Origin: Paulinella micropora
Taxonomy: Eukaryota > Cercozoa > Imbricatea > Euglyphida > Paulinellidae
Direction of reading: 5' to 3'
Length of the DNA stretch: 64,000 nucleotides
Assembly (NCBI GenBank): GCA_019918135.1
Contig: WBZZ01005750.1
Span: forward strand, 181,624 to 245,623
Shown: positions 30,786 to 41,189 of the stretch, in pieces
How positions within the stretch are numbered: the stretch's first letter is position 1
Layout of the letters: every line of letters begins with the position of its first letter
Made by a program: the position numbers and the translations under genes
The notes under the pieces: generated by a model
The model's database searches: none
Told to the model about the DNA's origin: nothing
What the model saw: the letters and a program-made list of their open reading frames with translations, nothing else

Positions 30786-31950
30786 CTATCGATGGCTTGC
30801 AGAAAGAATGAACTTCTTTTGGATTTCTGCTCGTTCGTTTTCGCTGAGGTCATGGTAGACAATCCATCCGAGGTCTTTGAAGGGCTTGTCAGCGATGAAG
30901 TCAATGGGCTTGCCAGTAATAGTAAGGGCAGGGTCGAACGGTGGGAACGATATCGGTATTGATCGTTTGAGACCCTTGTGGTCGTCGGCTTTAGTCCAAT
31001 ATTTGAAAGCAAGGCTTTTGCATTTGGGCGGTTTCGCGGCCATTGTTCTGGTCCATGTCAGAAATTTTTCTATCATGCTGATGGACGATTGACAGTGTTT
31101 CGTGGATCGGCTGTGTAGTTTGAGGTCGTCAGCATAGGCAGCTTCGTGCACGAGTACTTCATCTGTTGAGTTCTTGTGTTTGAAGTGGTATCCGTTTTTT
31201 TTGGTCAACGATGATAGGAGGTCAAGTAGTAAATTGAAAACTATATTGAAAAGGAGAGGAGAGATGCAGCATCCTTGAAAAACGCCCACAGCAAAAACAA
31301 AGGGTTCTGATGACCATTCTTTCCCTTCGATTGTGGCTACCAAGAGTTCGTAATATAGGAAGATTATGCGTGCAAACATAGGGCACGTGGTACCACCAGA
31401 GAGCGAACTGGATCAAGTTGTGGTTTAGCTTCCAAAAGCGTTTTTTAGGTCAATCCATGCTATGACCAGTTGGCGATAGTAGTGTTTTGCATTTTTGATA
31501 GTAGCCTTTGTTGCAGCAATGTGTTCGGGGCATCCTGCAACGTTCAGGAGGAAACCTTTTTGTTTTGCTCTGTCAAAGTATTTGTTATCCAGCAAAAAAC
31601 TCTAGGCGTTTTGACCATAAAGAGAAAAATACCTTACCCGAGCAGTTTGTGAGAGCAATTGGACGATAGTTTGAGGTCTGAAGTGGATCGCCGTCTTTAT
31701 AAAGGAGGGAGATAGCAGCGTGGGCCCAGCTGTTAGCTACATCGGTTGTCCAACACTTGACTATGAGTCTGTGCAAGAAAGATAAAGCGGTGGGAAGTCT
31801 CTTGTAAACGAGGTAGCTAATACCATCTCTGCCAGGGGCTGCTCCATTACGCTTAGCAAATACAGATCTTTTGGTTTCCAAGAAGGACGGTGGTTTGAGG
31901 TCAAAGGGGACAGTTGGCAGAGGTGGGCGAACCATCTCAGGTAAGGGCAC
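30786..31950 (-). pseudogene. LINE reverse transcriptase domain, broken
   Basis: Two open segments in different frames (31950-31585 and 31379-30786), separated by a stretch with in-frame stops, carry successive RT motifs. The first holds fingers motifs (NGAAPGRDGISYL, NYRPIALTN). The second holds palm motifs B to E (GVFQGCCISPLLFNIVF, AYADDLKL). The order and the YADD box are typical of non-LTR RT. It is non-functional as it stands. Confidence 0.8.
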
Positions 31951-32968
31951 GTAGGTTTTCTCACGATTAGCGTCTTTGTAAAGGTTGGGAAAGTAGGAAT
32001 TGCAGTCTTCTTTGGATAGTGAGCAAGTGGTTTGGGTTGAGGCGGATGAAATAGATTTTTAGCAAACTTATAAGGGTCAGATCGGAAGCGTATATTTGCT
32101 TGCCGTTGAGCGGAGCTTAAAGTTGCTTCCTTGCGACGACGGCGGAGGCGTTAACCGGTCTTCAATAATACTCGCGAGGTTTTCTGCAGGGTCTTTGCGA
32201 CAGCAGTTGAAATTGAACCTGCCCTTTTGAGATCTCGCAGATGTCTCTTTTGGGCTAGTTTTTGTTGTCGGTTCTGCGTAAGTTCTGTTTGGAGCCGGGT
32301 TACGTGGCAGTTTTTGCGTTCATGAGTTTGTCTTGTGTTTTTGTTTGAGGTACCCGTTGTGATATGAAGTTGTTTGAGGTACCCGTTGTGATATGAAGTC
32401 GTAGAGATATCTTTCAAATTTCGCTACTGCTTCGTCACACGACAGGCGTTTGATGAGAGAGGAGGGGAGGATGAGAGGGAGTGCGGATTGGATTTCTTGT
32501 TCAATGCCTTTCCATTCGCTTGGTGTTGATGGTAACCAGGCGTTTTCTTCTTTCGGTTGGTTCTTTCGGGGCACTTCTTGTCCGATGGACGAAATGGGAG
32601 TATGTCTCGGCGTCATCACAGTGGGTGGAATCCAGGTTGATAATGCCGGGTTGCGACTTGTAGTCCGGATGGACGTGCGCTTTCGGACTCTTCTTTTCGA
32701 GGAGGCCCGAAGGATCTTCGTAAGGGTGAACATGAGCAAAATCTTCTCCAAGGGGTTCAGGCGGTGCAGAGCACGCACTGGGAGGGTGACGGCGGCCACT
32801 CCGGAGGGAATAGCGGTGCGTCGGTAAGTTTTCGCATGAAGTTTTTGTAACTTATGGCTTAACATAGGGGAAGCAAGCCGCTTTGTGTAAGCCAGGGTTG
32901 TCAGCCCAAGAAGAAAAAGGAGAAAGGTTTGGTTGCCGCGCTTTATCGCCGCGACGGGGTCACATATG

Positions 32969-34065
32969 GATGAGATATCGCAAAAGGAATGTAGTCCTTG
33001 CAAAGGAACGCAGTTTCACATCAAACAGCAATTTGTGTACTGTGCATGTGTCCGGGATGGGAATCACGGGAAGACTGTGTTCTGGAAAAAAGAAGAGGAG
33101 GTAGGTCGTTGAAGAAAAAGGCAATCTAGGAATGGAGAGTGGGGAGGATAAGAAAGAAGAGAAAGAAAAGGAAGCCGTTAGTCCAAGTGTTTTGAGCGCC
33201 GTAAGCTTGCGCAAGCTACAATGATGACATTGTATAAGGCCTAAACCCCCGAAGGGACCTAGCCCGGGCTATGCAACACTGGACGGCTATGACGGAATGC
33301 AGTCACCGATACGGACTAAAGGAAGATTTGTCCAATTTTTGACTGCACAGGAGCGATAAATCGCAAAAGAGCAACGAGCTTCGCAGGACGATAGCTTGAA
33401 GCAAAGGGATTTGGATTGGGGATGGGAAAAACCCAAGGCGCGTAAACATCGATTAACAGAGAACGTGCCGCGAACCCCGCATTCGATTGATCAAAGGTGG
33501 CAGGTCCATCCGTTGTCCTCGATCTGAGATTTAAGCCCACTGTATCGGCTGGTCTTGTAGGCTCGTGCGTCAAGGATGTTTTCCTCGACCGGGCACATGA
33601 GCTCGATCAGTATACACTTCTTGGCAGACAATGAACAACAATATCGGGGCGGAGGTCAGTGACACAGATGTGGACAGGAAAGGCTTGCTCAGAACCAGTG
33701 TATTGGGTTTGGAGCTGCCAATCGTTTGCGGTGTCAAGCAGGATGGACGATGAAATGACTGCCCCTTAGGCTTCTGCTCGCCCTCTTTTACAAACATAGA
33801 CTTTGATTCATTTTGGTCTGTAGGGGAGCGTTTGTTATGGCTCTCGATGTGTTTTTGAAGGGGAGCTTCAATAGTGCAGAGCACAGAGTCGTGACGCCAG
33901 GCATAACGGCCTTGTTTGAGGGCAACATGGCATCCGGAGAGGATGTGACATAAATGTGCTTGACCAGAACAGAGAGCACACTTGTTGTTGGGAATGATTC
34001 CCCACAGACGTCTAAGGTCGGGGGTAATAACCGAGTTTGTGCTTGCGTTGATGACCCAAGAGATT
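32969..34065 (-). repeat. Direct repeat, copy 2 (5'-truncated LINE copy)
   Basis: A 3'-end fragment identical in extent to 29065-30161. In minus orientation it lies directly upstream of the longer copy, giving a head-to-tail arrangement. Its truncated 5' end abuts a GATA microsatellite at 34066, and its 3' end (GATGAGATATCGC on the + strand) coincides with that of the long copy. Confidence 0.9.
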
Positions 34066-34121
34066 TAGATAGATAGATAGATATGTTTAATATGTTTAAT
34101 CTATGGGCGTGGCTTAGCTTG

Positions 34122-34203
<82 letters not shown>

Positions 34204-34336
34204 TAGATAGATAGATAGATAGCTAGCCAGCTAGCTAGCTTAGCTAGCTAGCTAGCTAGATAGCTAAGCTAAGCTAAGCTAAGCTAAGCTGGATGGATGG
34301 ATGGATGGATGGATAGATGGATAAATAGATAGATGA
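34066..34336. repeat. GATA/TAGC/GGAT microsatellite cluster
   Basis: Long (GATA)n, a GCTA/AGCT run and a GGAT run follow each other. It borders the truncated LINE copy. Confidence 0.9.
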
Positions 34337-34779
34337 AATATCGACTAATGTCAGAAAAAAGGAGCTTCTGATTTCGTCAACCAGGAAGTCTGTGGGTAAA
34401 GTATTAACCCGATGCCCAGCTAAGCCGTGATGTTTGCACGGAAGGGACTGATACAGGCAATACCAAAGCTCCCTAGTACCAGGCGGGGCCAGGGCTCGTT
34501 CCATAAAGCGCCCCTTGCAGAACGAGCTCCCACCTCCATTACAGAGGGCCCAGTAAGCAGATGGAGTTTCGAGACTGTTCGACAGTCTAGTATAAACCGA
34601 CAGAGCACTGTGGGTTTTATTCCGGGCTCAACAAGCGAGAAAGGGCACCCTGAGGGAACAGGATTGTGCTTCCCGTCGCTATTTCGGCATGTGACTTAGG
34701 CGTATGGCTAGGCACACATAAGGCACCCCACCACGGGCCCAGCACACTCACACCATCCCCTAATTCTCTGTCTGTCGAC
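34337..34779. other. No gene recognised between microsatellites
   Basis: Unique-looking sequence without a supported coding frame. It separates two GATA arrays. Confidence 0.4.
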
Positions 34780-34792
34780 AAGATAGATAGAC

Positions 34793-34832
<40 letters not shown>

Positions 34833-34833
34833 T
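34780..34833. repeat. (GATA)n microsatellite
   Basis: An AGAT/ACAG run, followed by degenerate GGTAGGTA/GATGG repeats to about 34920. Confidence 0.85.
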
Positions 34834-34993
34834 AGGTAGGGGGATACATGAGTAAGTAGGTGGATAGGTAGGTGGGTAGGTAGCTAGATGGATGGATGGG
34901 TAGATAGATGGGTAGATATGTTTGGTCTATCAGCGCTGCGAGTTTTTCCGCATCCATTCCGCCCTCACCACTAGTTCATGGCTGGCAGCGGGA

Positions 34994-34997
<4 letters not shown>

Positions 34998-35077
<80 letters not shown>

Positions 35078-35078
35078 G
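34998..35078. repeat. (GATA)n/(GACA)n microsatellite
   Basis: A GATA run with an internal GACA block. The ~70 bases to its left match, inverted and imperfectly, the insert between the two TATC arrays near 25.1 kb. Confidence 0.85.
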
Positions 35079-35671
35079 TTTTGATATCAGTTGGTAATAT
35101 TCGGTTTCTTCTCCTTTTTTTCAATTTTATTTTTAAAAGTAACTTTTCTTTTCATGTATTGTGTATGTAAGTTACAAGTCCCATTTGTAAGAAGGTCTTC
35201 ATGTTGCGCCTGTTGGACTCTTTTTGTGTAGATATCTATCAAGCGGGTATACCTCTTTTGCGTTTGCTTCTGTTGATGTTAGAGGATGTTGTGTCGGGCC
35301 ATCTCCTGCGCTGGCACGATGGAGTGTGTAAGGTCGGCAGTCCTGCTCTGTCCTGTAAGCTTGTCCATCCATCCCCCCCCCCCCCCCCCCCAAATTTCTC
35401 TTTGCGTGACTTATACGTTGGTTCTCAATCTATGTCCTATTTGATACTAGGAAAATTTACATCTGGTGGATGGCCTGATGGGCTACGTCGCTTACACAAG
35501 CCAACGTCATGAGGTGTGAAGAGTTTATTTCCCTTAGACTACGCACAAAACACTTTTTACCGTTCCCGTGACACTGCAGGGCACGCTGCGGCGGGAAGTG
35601 TCTGTCACGAGAAAGGATGGCTCACACCAGACCGCGTTTTCATACTTCACGGCGTTGGAATCCACTCCCAG

Positions 35672-35740
35672 GTGCGTCCAATCAGTCGCTTCTTTTACAT
35701 TCTGCCCTTTGTTCTTGTTAGCTCTGCGTTTTCTCGTCAG
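35672..35740 (+). other. Probable 69-bp intron in FAD monooxygenase gene
   Basis: CCCAG|GTGCGT donor and a pyrimidine-rich CGTTTTCTCGTCAG|GG acceptor. The length is a multiple of three without a stop, so the frame stays open either way. The encoded residues lie before the conserved dinucleotide-binding start and look like intron translation. Confidence 0.5.
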
Positions 35741-37012
35741 GGCGCTAGTGAGGAAGATCTCAAAACGCAGGTGATTATCGCTGGAGGGGGCATCAGCGGC
35801 ATGACTCTGGGTTACCTGTTGGCGCGTGAGGGAGTACGAGTCATAGTTCTGGAAGCAGCAGAGAAATTCGAGCGGGTGTTTCGAGGAGAAGGGTTGATGC
35901 CAGGTGGACTGCAGGCTTTGGAGGAGATGGGATTGCTGCAGCTATTGCAGTCTCTACCAACACAACGGATTCTCTTGTGGGAGTTTGCCGTCAACGATCA
36001 AATATTCCTGCAAGCTAAGGAACCTGAATCACTCGGCATCTATCGTCCCACAACGATTTCTCAGCCGTTGTTTTTGGAGGCTTTATTGGATAAGGCGAGG
36101 GCGCTACCCTCCTTCCGATTCATGGTTGGCACGGTTGAGAACCTGCTGCATGACGGACCGGGTAGTGGTCGAGTGTGTGGAGTGGTAGTGCGCAAAGGTC
36201 GCCTAAGTGGAGCAAACGAACTTGTTGAACTCAAAGCAGACCTAGTAGTCGGAACGGACGGGCGGGGCTCTAGCGTGCGTCGTATGGCGAAGCTGACGTT
36301 AGAAAAACAAGATTACGACTCAGATGCTTTATGGCTGCGCATACCAGAGCCTTTGCCGGAGAAAAATCGGACCACTTTTCTTGGATTTATCAAAAATGGA
36401 GAGAGCTTTGGCGCTTACACAGCCTGGGACAACAGCACTAAGATAGCTTATGTTTTGCCCCGCGACCGCAAAGAAGATTGGCGCTCCGTTAGCTCCGTGG
36501 AGTGGGCGGAGCGTATTGCAAAAATTGCGCCCCCTGCCTTCGCGAAGCACATCAGGCAGCACGCTGCAGCCATTGACGCGCCAGTGCTTCTCAACGTGAT
36601 AGTAGCTCGCTGCAGTAAGTGGAATGTGCCCGGCCTCCTGCTGTTGGGTGATGCCGCTCACCCAATGGCTCCAATACGTGCTCAGGGCATCAACGTAGCC
36701 TTGAGGGATGTCATTGTGGCAGTGAATCACCTGTTGCCTTTGTTGCAAGCCAAACAGGTCGATTTGAGTGCAGTAGATGCTTCATTAGCTCTTATTCAGA
36801 ACGAGAGAGAAAAGGAGATCGCCAAGTGTCAGGCCTTGCAACGTGAAGAACAACATCACGCTGCACAGATTGCTGAGTATTCAGCTTTGCGAGCAGTTAT
36901 AGCCTTCGCTTCTCCCCTGCTGCGTCCATTCAGCGGACAGGTGTGGATGCTTCGACAGAAGCCCTTACGCTTTGGTTTTACTAGCGTGCATCTAAATAAT
37001 CGTTCTGCATAA
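35741..37012 (+). CDS. FAD-dependent monooxygenase (PHBH/UbiH-like class A flavoprotein)
   Basis: The only clearly intact host-type enzyme gene. The conserved part starts with QVIIAGGGISGMTLGYLLA (Rossmann GxGxxG), followed by the VIVLEAA acidic strand end, a DG motif (VVGTDGRGSSVRR) and the late FAD-binding GD motif (LLLLGDAAHPMAPIRAQGIN). These three fingerprints define class A flavoprotein hydroxylases, which use FAD, NAD(P)H and O2 to hydroxylate or epoxidise a substrate; the substrate cannot be told. The frame is open from about 35516 but has no ATG before the Rossmann motif, so the start lies in an upstream exon. A likely intron is 35672-35740. It stops at 37012. Confidence 0.85.
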   Translation, partial: GASEEDLKTQVIIAGGGISGMTLGYLLAREGVRVIVLEAAEKFERVFRGEGLMPGGLQALEEMGLLQLLQSLPTQRILLWEFAVNDQIFLQAKEPESLGIYRPTTISQPLFLEALLDKARALPSFRFMVGTVENLLHDGPGSGRVCGVVVRKGRLSGANELVELKADLVVGTDGRGSSVRRMAKLTLEKQDYDSDALWLRIPEPLPEKNRTTFLGFIKNGESFGAYTAWDNSTKIAYVLPRDRKEDWRSVSSVEWAERIAKIAPPAFAKHIRQHAAAIDAPVLLNVIVARCSKWNVPGLLLLGDAAHPMAPIRAQGINVALRDVIVAVNHLLPLLQAKQVDLSAVDASLALIQNEREKEIAKCQALQREEQHHAAQIAEYSALRAVIAFASPLLRPFSGQVWMLRQKPLRFGFTSVHLNNRSA

Positions 37013-37825
37013 AATCATTTAACACATCAATGTTGGACCAGCTCTTGCCACCTGTTATCACTAGGACATTCAATTTAAGTAAATTTGAATGATTTGTTAT
37101 CGGTAGTTTAGCCACTATTGTGTTTCATAATACTAATACCAGGTGACTTGTCTTATTGTTTTAATGTTTCTCCTTGATTTATTCTTTCTTTGCTTTCTTC
37201 AATACTGTCTCTCTCTCTCTCTCTCTCCCTTGTTCCAAAGTCATTTTCCACGTTGTAACAGCACCAGAGTTAGCAATATTCGTTACGTTAGTAGTATTAT
37301 TAGTTATTAATACAGTCATTTAGAGGTCTTACCTCAGGATACTGCGCACAGAAATTTAATTAAAAAACGTAATTTAACTTGGTTGAATCATAGTATTAAG
37401 GGAAAGCTTGTTAGGGATATGGTTGCTTAAGGCAAAACGTTTGTCTCGACAAGCTGAAACTTTGCTCTTTTTTACTTTTTTCAAAATTATTCAAAAATTA
37501 TGCAGAAAAAATCAAAAACATATATTTTTATCCACTTCTCTCCACTTTTCAACATAAAGTATTTTTTGCTTCTCCGGCTTCGCCAATGCAAAATATTTTC
37601 AAAAAAAATTTATCACAAACAACTCAATAATCCGGCCGCCCGTAAAAAACCCAAGTGTTTACCGGGAAAACTACCAGAAAACATCAGTTTTGGTGGTTTT
37701 TGCTTGTTTTTAAGACCTCTTAAGCACTCTTTTCTCATTCCCCCCTCTATGTGTGTGTGTGTGTCAGTGTCTGTCTCTCTGTCCGCCTGTCTGTCTATGT
37801 GCGTGTGTCTGTGTGTGTGTCTGTG
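37013..37825. other. Intergenic, no gene recognised
   Basis: AT-rich sequence after the monooxygenase with a TC run (about 37207-37227) and a TG-rich stretch leading into the TATG microsatellite. Confidence 0.5.
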
Positions 37826-38175
37826 TATGTATGTATGTATGTATGTATGTCTAGTATGTCTAGTATGTATGTATGTCTAGTATGTATGTATGTATTTATG
37901 TACATATGTATGTCTGTATGTATGTATGTATGTATGTATGTATGTATGTATGTACATATGTATGTATGTATATATGTCCAGTAACATATGTATGTGTATG
38001 TATGTATGCATGTATGTATGTATGTATGTATGCATGCATGCATGTATGCATGTATGCATGCATCGTGCATCATGCATGCACGCATGCATGCATGTATGAT
38101 GTATGTTATGTGTGTATGTATGTATGTATGTATGTAAGTATGTATGTATGAGATCTTGTATGTATGTATATATGT
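37826..38175. repeat. (TATG)n microsatellite with GCATG variants
   Basis: Long TATG/TGCA arrays. Frames through it give MYVC or HTYI repeats and are not genes. Confidence 0.9.
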
Positions 38176-38462
38176 AATGTACATCAATCCATCTTGATTT
38201 GTCGATTGGCCTGAAAGAACAGGCTGCCAATTTACCCAGAGCGGGATAATCCATTGCCATTTTGTCCCTTGCGGATTGGCATTATTGGCATTAGTCACCC
38301 GGCCGGCCCAGTCTAGGAAAAGTGGCATTCGTGCCTGTATAAGTGGCAATTGTGACCCGGCCGGTCCGCACACACAATGGCGACACGTGTCTACCGCAAC
38401 CAGTGTGTGGTTTTTTACCACAGGCCAATTTTTCATAATTCGGTCCCTTGTACTCGAGGTAT

Positions 38463-38945
38463 GTTCCCGTGGGTCGTCGTGTGTACCATGAGTGTCTGAG
38501 GGGTGGGGGTGTGTGGGTGTGGTGCTTCGGGGGGTAGAACGAGTGCCTAAATTTGATGGTGAAGACGAAACGAGATTATCTCTAGGTTTGAAAAAGTTGT
38601 GAGGGTAGGTTGGTCTAGGCAGGGGGGGGGGTGCCTCATGTCCACGTGGGTGGTCGCGTGTACCACGGGTGTCCGAGGGGTGGGGGTGTGTGGGTGTGGT
38701 GCTTCGGGAGGTAGAACGAGTGCCTGAATCTGATGGTGAAGACGGAATGAGATTATCTCTAGGTTGCGAGGGTCGGTTGGTCTGGGTAGGGTGGGGGTGT
38801 GTCTCGTGTTCCCGTGGGCGGTCGTGTGTACCACGGGTGTCCGAGGGCGGAGGTGTGTGGGGTTTGTGTCTCGGGGGCAGAACGAGTGCCCCGATAGAAT
38901 AGTGAAGACGAGAGGACAAAAACCCCACGTTTGAAGAAGTTATGT
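38463..38945. repeat. Minisatellite, three ~170-bp units
   Basis: Units start at about 38463, 38639 and 38808, each opening with a CGTGGGYSGTCG...GTGTACCA-like block followed by GGGTGTCYGAGG. They are 80-90% alike. The array sits immediately left of the first virus-like gene. The 402-codon minus-strand frame over it is repeat-derived. Confidence 0.85.
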
Positions 38946-39026
38946 GTGGTTTTGTGTGCAGTCGCCATGACGGTACTGTCGGTTCCAGACCGGTAACTGC
39001 CAACCACCGTGCTAGTGTCGGCTGTC

Positions 39027-39527
39027 ATGGACACGAGCCTGCCCACGGACGCGGGCACCAGGCGCCCTGCGAGTAGCAGCGACAGGCCCGAGAAGAAGGC
39101 TAGGAAGGCAGGCGAGGCTGGTACAGAAGAATGTCTCCCCAAGAGGTTCCAGCCTACGGGGCGTGTACTTGGTGTCGAGGAAGTTTCTTGGCTCGACAAG
39201 GACCAAGAGAAGTCGGTGGGCTGGGACACGTCTATGCTACTAGACGGTGTGCAGTACCTGCGCGTGACCTTTCGCAACCAGGTCACTGGCAAGCTCAAGA
39301 AAAGCTATGAGCCCTTGGAGGCGGTTCTGGCCTGGAACGAGCACGACCCGGTAGAGCACGCTCAGTGGGTGCGAACGATCAACGAGGAGGTAGTGGCGAA
39401 GCGAGGCTCGTGGAAGTGTCTTGGCGATGGTTCGGCCTTGCCGGCAGCTGCACTGACGCCCGGTTTGGCTGGGGTCGCTGCAGTTGCCAGCAAGGTCCAA
39501 CAACGCTTCAAGCACCTCCAGAGGTAA
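39027..39527 (+). CDS. Unrecognised viral-block ORF
   Basis: The first ATG in this frame that fits eukaryotic use is at 39027 (MDTSLPTDAG). The product is 166 residues: a basic, disordered N-terminus (RRPASSSDRPEKKARKAG), a central segment with aromatic/hydrophobic alternation (YLRVTFRNQVTGKLKKSYEP) and an Ala-rich end. The stop TAA is embedded in AG|GTAAGC, which would also work as a splice donor, so splicing or a frameshift into the 39588 frame is possible. No family recognised. Confidence 0.45.
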   Translation: MDTSLPTDAGTRRPASSSDRPEKKARKAGEAGTEECLPKRFQPTGRVLGVEEVSWLDKDQEKSVGWDTSMLLDGVQYLRVTFRNQVTGKLKKSYEPLEAVLAWNEHDPVEHAQWVRTINEEVVAKRGSWKCLGDGSALPAAALTPGLAGVAAVASKVQQRFKHLQR

Positions 39528-39587
39528 GCTTGCGCAGCTTTTGCCTTGTTCAACGTGCTGGCCGCGCCGCGCCAATATAACAAGAAG

Positions 39588-39914
39588 ATGCGCAAGTTCG
39601 GGAAGAGCATCAAGTCTCTAGCCGTCTTTTTTGAGTTTGTCGACTGGTTACAGAACCCCGATCTCACTGTCTGCCGCGAGCCCGCCGTCGCCAGGAGCCT
39701 CAACAGGCTGCTCGAACCCGCGCAAGGGCTGGCAATAGTCATCAAGGGCACCCACTGCTTCGGGGTCGACTTTGGGCGACGTCTGCTGTTCGACGGCCGT
39801 TCTGACCACGCCTACGTGCTGTGCGAGCAAACGCTGCTGCACCACGGCTTCAAGCAAGGTTCGCCCTTCGAACTCATCTCTGTCTCTCATCCCGGCTTCA
39901 AGAAGCCAGTTTAA
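39588..39914 (+). CDS. Unrecognised ORF, weakly cysteine-peptidase-like
   Basis: 108 residues from ATG 39588. The segment GTHCFGVDFGRRLLFDGRSD followed by HAYVLCEQTLLHHGF has the His-then-Asp layout (H-x-hhVD-x6-D) seen in the C-terminal half of papain-fold peptidases found in mobile elements. No catalytic Cys/Gln N-terminal half is visible here; it could have been in the preceding ORF (39027-39527). The assignment is weak. Confidence 0.35.
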   Translation: MRKFGKSIKSLAVFFEFVDWLQNPDLTVCREPAVARSLNRLLEPAQGLAIVIKGTHCFGVDFGRRLLFDGRSDHAYVLCEQTLLHHGFKQGSPFELISVSHPGFKKPV

Positions 39915-39944
39915 GACTTAATCATTAAAGGGTTCCGGGGTCCG

Positions 39945-40605
39945 GTCGGGTCTGTCGGTCGACACCGTGCCAATGTCGGTCGACACTGTGCCAAGGTCGG
40001 TCGACACCTGCTTGGCCGGGCTTGAGACACTGAGACATACCCTGCCCCCCAGGCCCCAGGGGGGTGGGTACTTTTTTACCCCCCCTCCGGAAAAGTTGTG
40101 GATAAATTTGTCGTTTTTTGTCTCAATTACGGGTTATGCGACAAATTTGTCGAGGCAAGAAAATTTACCGCAAAAAACTTGAGACAAAAAGACACCCCCT
40201 GCCCCCCAGGCCCAAGGGAGGTGGGTACTTTTTTACCCCCTCCGGAAAAGTTGTGGATAAATTTGTCGTTTTTTTGTCTCAATGACGGGTTATGCGACAA
40301 ATTTATCGAGGCAAGAAAATTTACCGCAAAAGCCCTAGCCATAGCATGTCGGCCGACACTGTACAAGGGACGGCCGACTGTACAACGGCCGTTCGACCCT
40401 GTACAAGGGGCAGCCGACCCTGTACAAGGGACGGCCGACGCTGTACAAGGGTCGGTCGACACCGTGCCAATGTCGGGCTTGAGACACCGTAACACCCCCG
40501 GCTCCCCCAAGCCCTAGGGGGGTGGGTACTTTTTTACCCCCCTCCGGAAGTTGTGGATAAATTTGTCGTTTTTTTGTCTCAATGACGGGTTATGCGACAA
40601 ATTTG
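39945..40605. repeat. Palindrome-rich repeat cluster at left end of viral block
   Basis: Three imperfect copies of a ~120-157 bp unit start at CTTGAGACA (40021, about 40178, 40488). Each contains an AGGGGGGT...ACCCCCCT-type hairpin around GGGTACTTTTTT and an AAATTTGTCG/CGACAAATTT inverted pair. Copy 1 contains the perfect 14-bp palindrome CGACAAATTTGTCG. Spacers carry ~20-bp repeats of GTCGGTCGACACYGTGCCAA (39955-40010) and CTGTACAAGGGACGGCCGAC types (40365-40470). There is no gene. It is a candidate terminal or origin region of the viral genome. Confidence 0.8.
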
Positions 40606-41189
40606 GCCGTCTGTCTCATCCTGTCTCAGAAAATATAGGGAAAACTATAGGCCTGAGACACTTGAGACACTTTTTTTGAATTTTCAAAAAAATTCCAAAA
40701 AAAAGGAAGGAAGGGAGGGAGGTGGGTGGGGTGGTCTTTACCAACCCGTCTCGCTGTCTCACGTGGGAGGGGTGGGGGGGTTTCCCGTCGACGGCCGCAT
40801 GGCAAAACTTTGGCCAAAAAACAAGGGTCGACACGGACAGTCACCCCCACCCACCCCTTTTTCCCGGTGGCAGGCGACAGTCAATACCCACCACTCGACC
40901 GAACTTTTTTGGCGGGGCCGGCCGGTCGCACGAGCCTCGGCGGTTTCGTCGTCGTGTTGGGGTCACAACCCTCGAGTTTCGACCGAGGGCAAGTGGGTAG
41001 CAGCCGGAACGAGACCATTGCCATTTTTGCAATTGCCTTTGTGGACATTTCCGCGGAAACTCACCGCGCCGCAAACCAGGGGAAATTTTCGCTAAACTTT
41101 TTTTGCCGCGCCGCAACACATGGGGGAAATTTTCCTGTCAGTGTTTTTGAATTTTCTTGTGCTATGTGTTATGTGCAGACTGTCCGACG
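40606..41189. other. Leader upstream of primase-helicase
   Basis: No gene supported. It has a purine run (AAGGAAGGAAGGGAGGGAGG, about 40702-40721) and GC/AT alternation. A T-tract followed by GCCGCGCCGCAA at 41098-41116 resembles 52604-52623 upstream of another viral ORF. Confidence 0.45.

Larger units (their letters stand above)
29065..32968 (-). mobile_element. Non-LTR (LINE) retrotransposon, decayed, minus orientation
   Basis: The reverse transcriptase is split by stops and frameshifts over 31950-30786: APGRDGISYLVYKRL and SNYRPIALTNCSGKVF, then (with stops between) a WIDLKNAFGS motif near 31420, GCCISPLLFNIVFNLLL and the catalytic AYADDLKLHS (YADD). Downstream, about 30075-29900 carries a CxxC...H...C knuckle followed by a RYAWRHDSVL-type block. 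About 29745-29640 carries an RPD...ELMCPVEENI...K pattern that resembles a PD-(D/E)XK endonuclease, as in elements with a C-terminal restriction-like endonuclease. The N-terminal part is read at 33003-32320 with poor conservation. The copy is not coding-competent. Confidence 0.75.

Noticed and set aside
37795-39003. 402-codon minus-strand open frame
   Set aside because: It is translated from the TATG microsatellite and the 170-bp minisatellite; the protein is made of HTYI and PHPSDTRGT repeats and has no independent support.
40592-41095. 167-codon + strand frame upstream of the helicase
   Set aside because: GC-skewed leader with overlapping open frames on both strands; no start context or family pattern.
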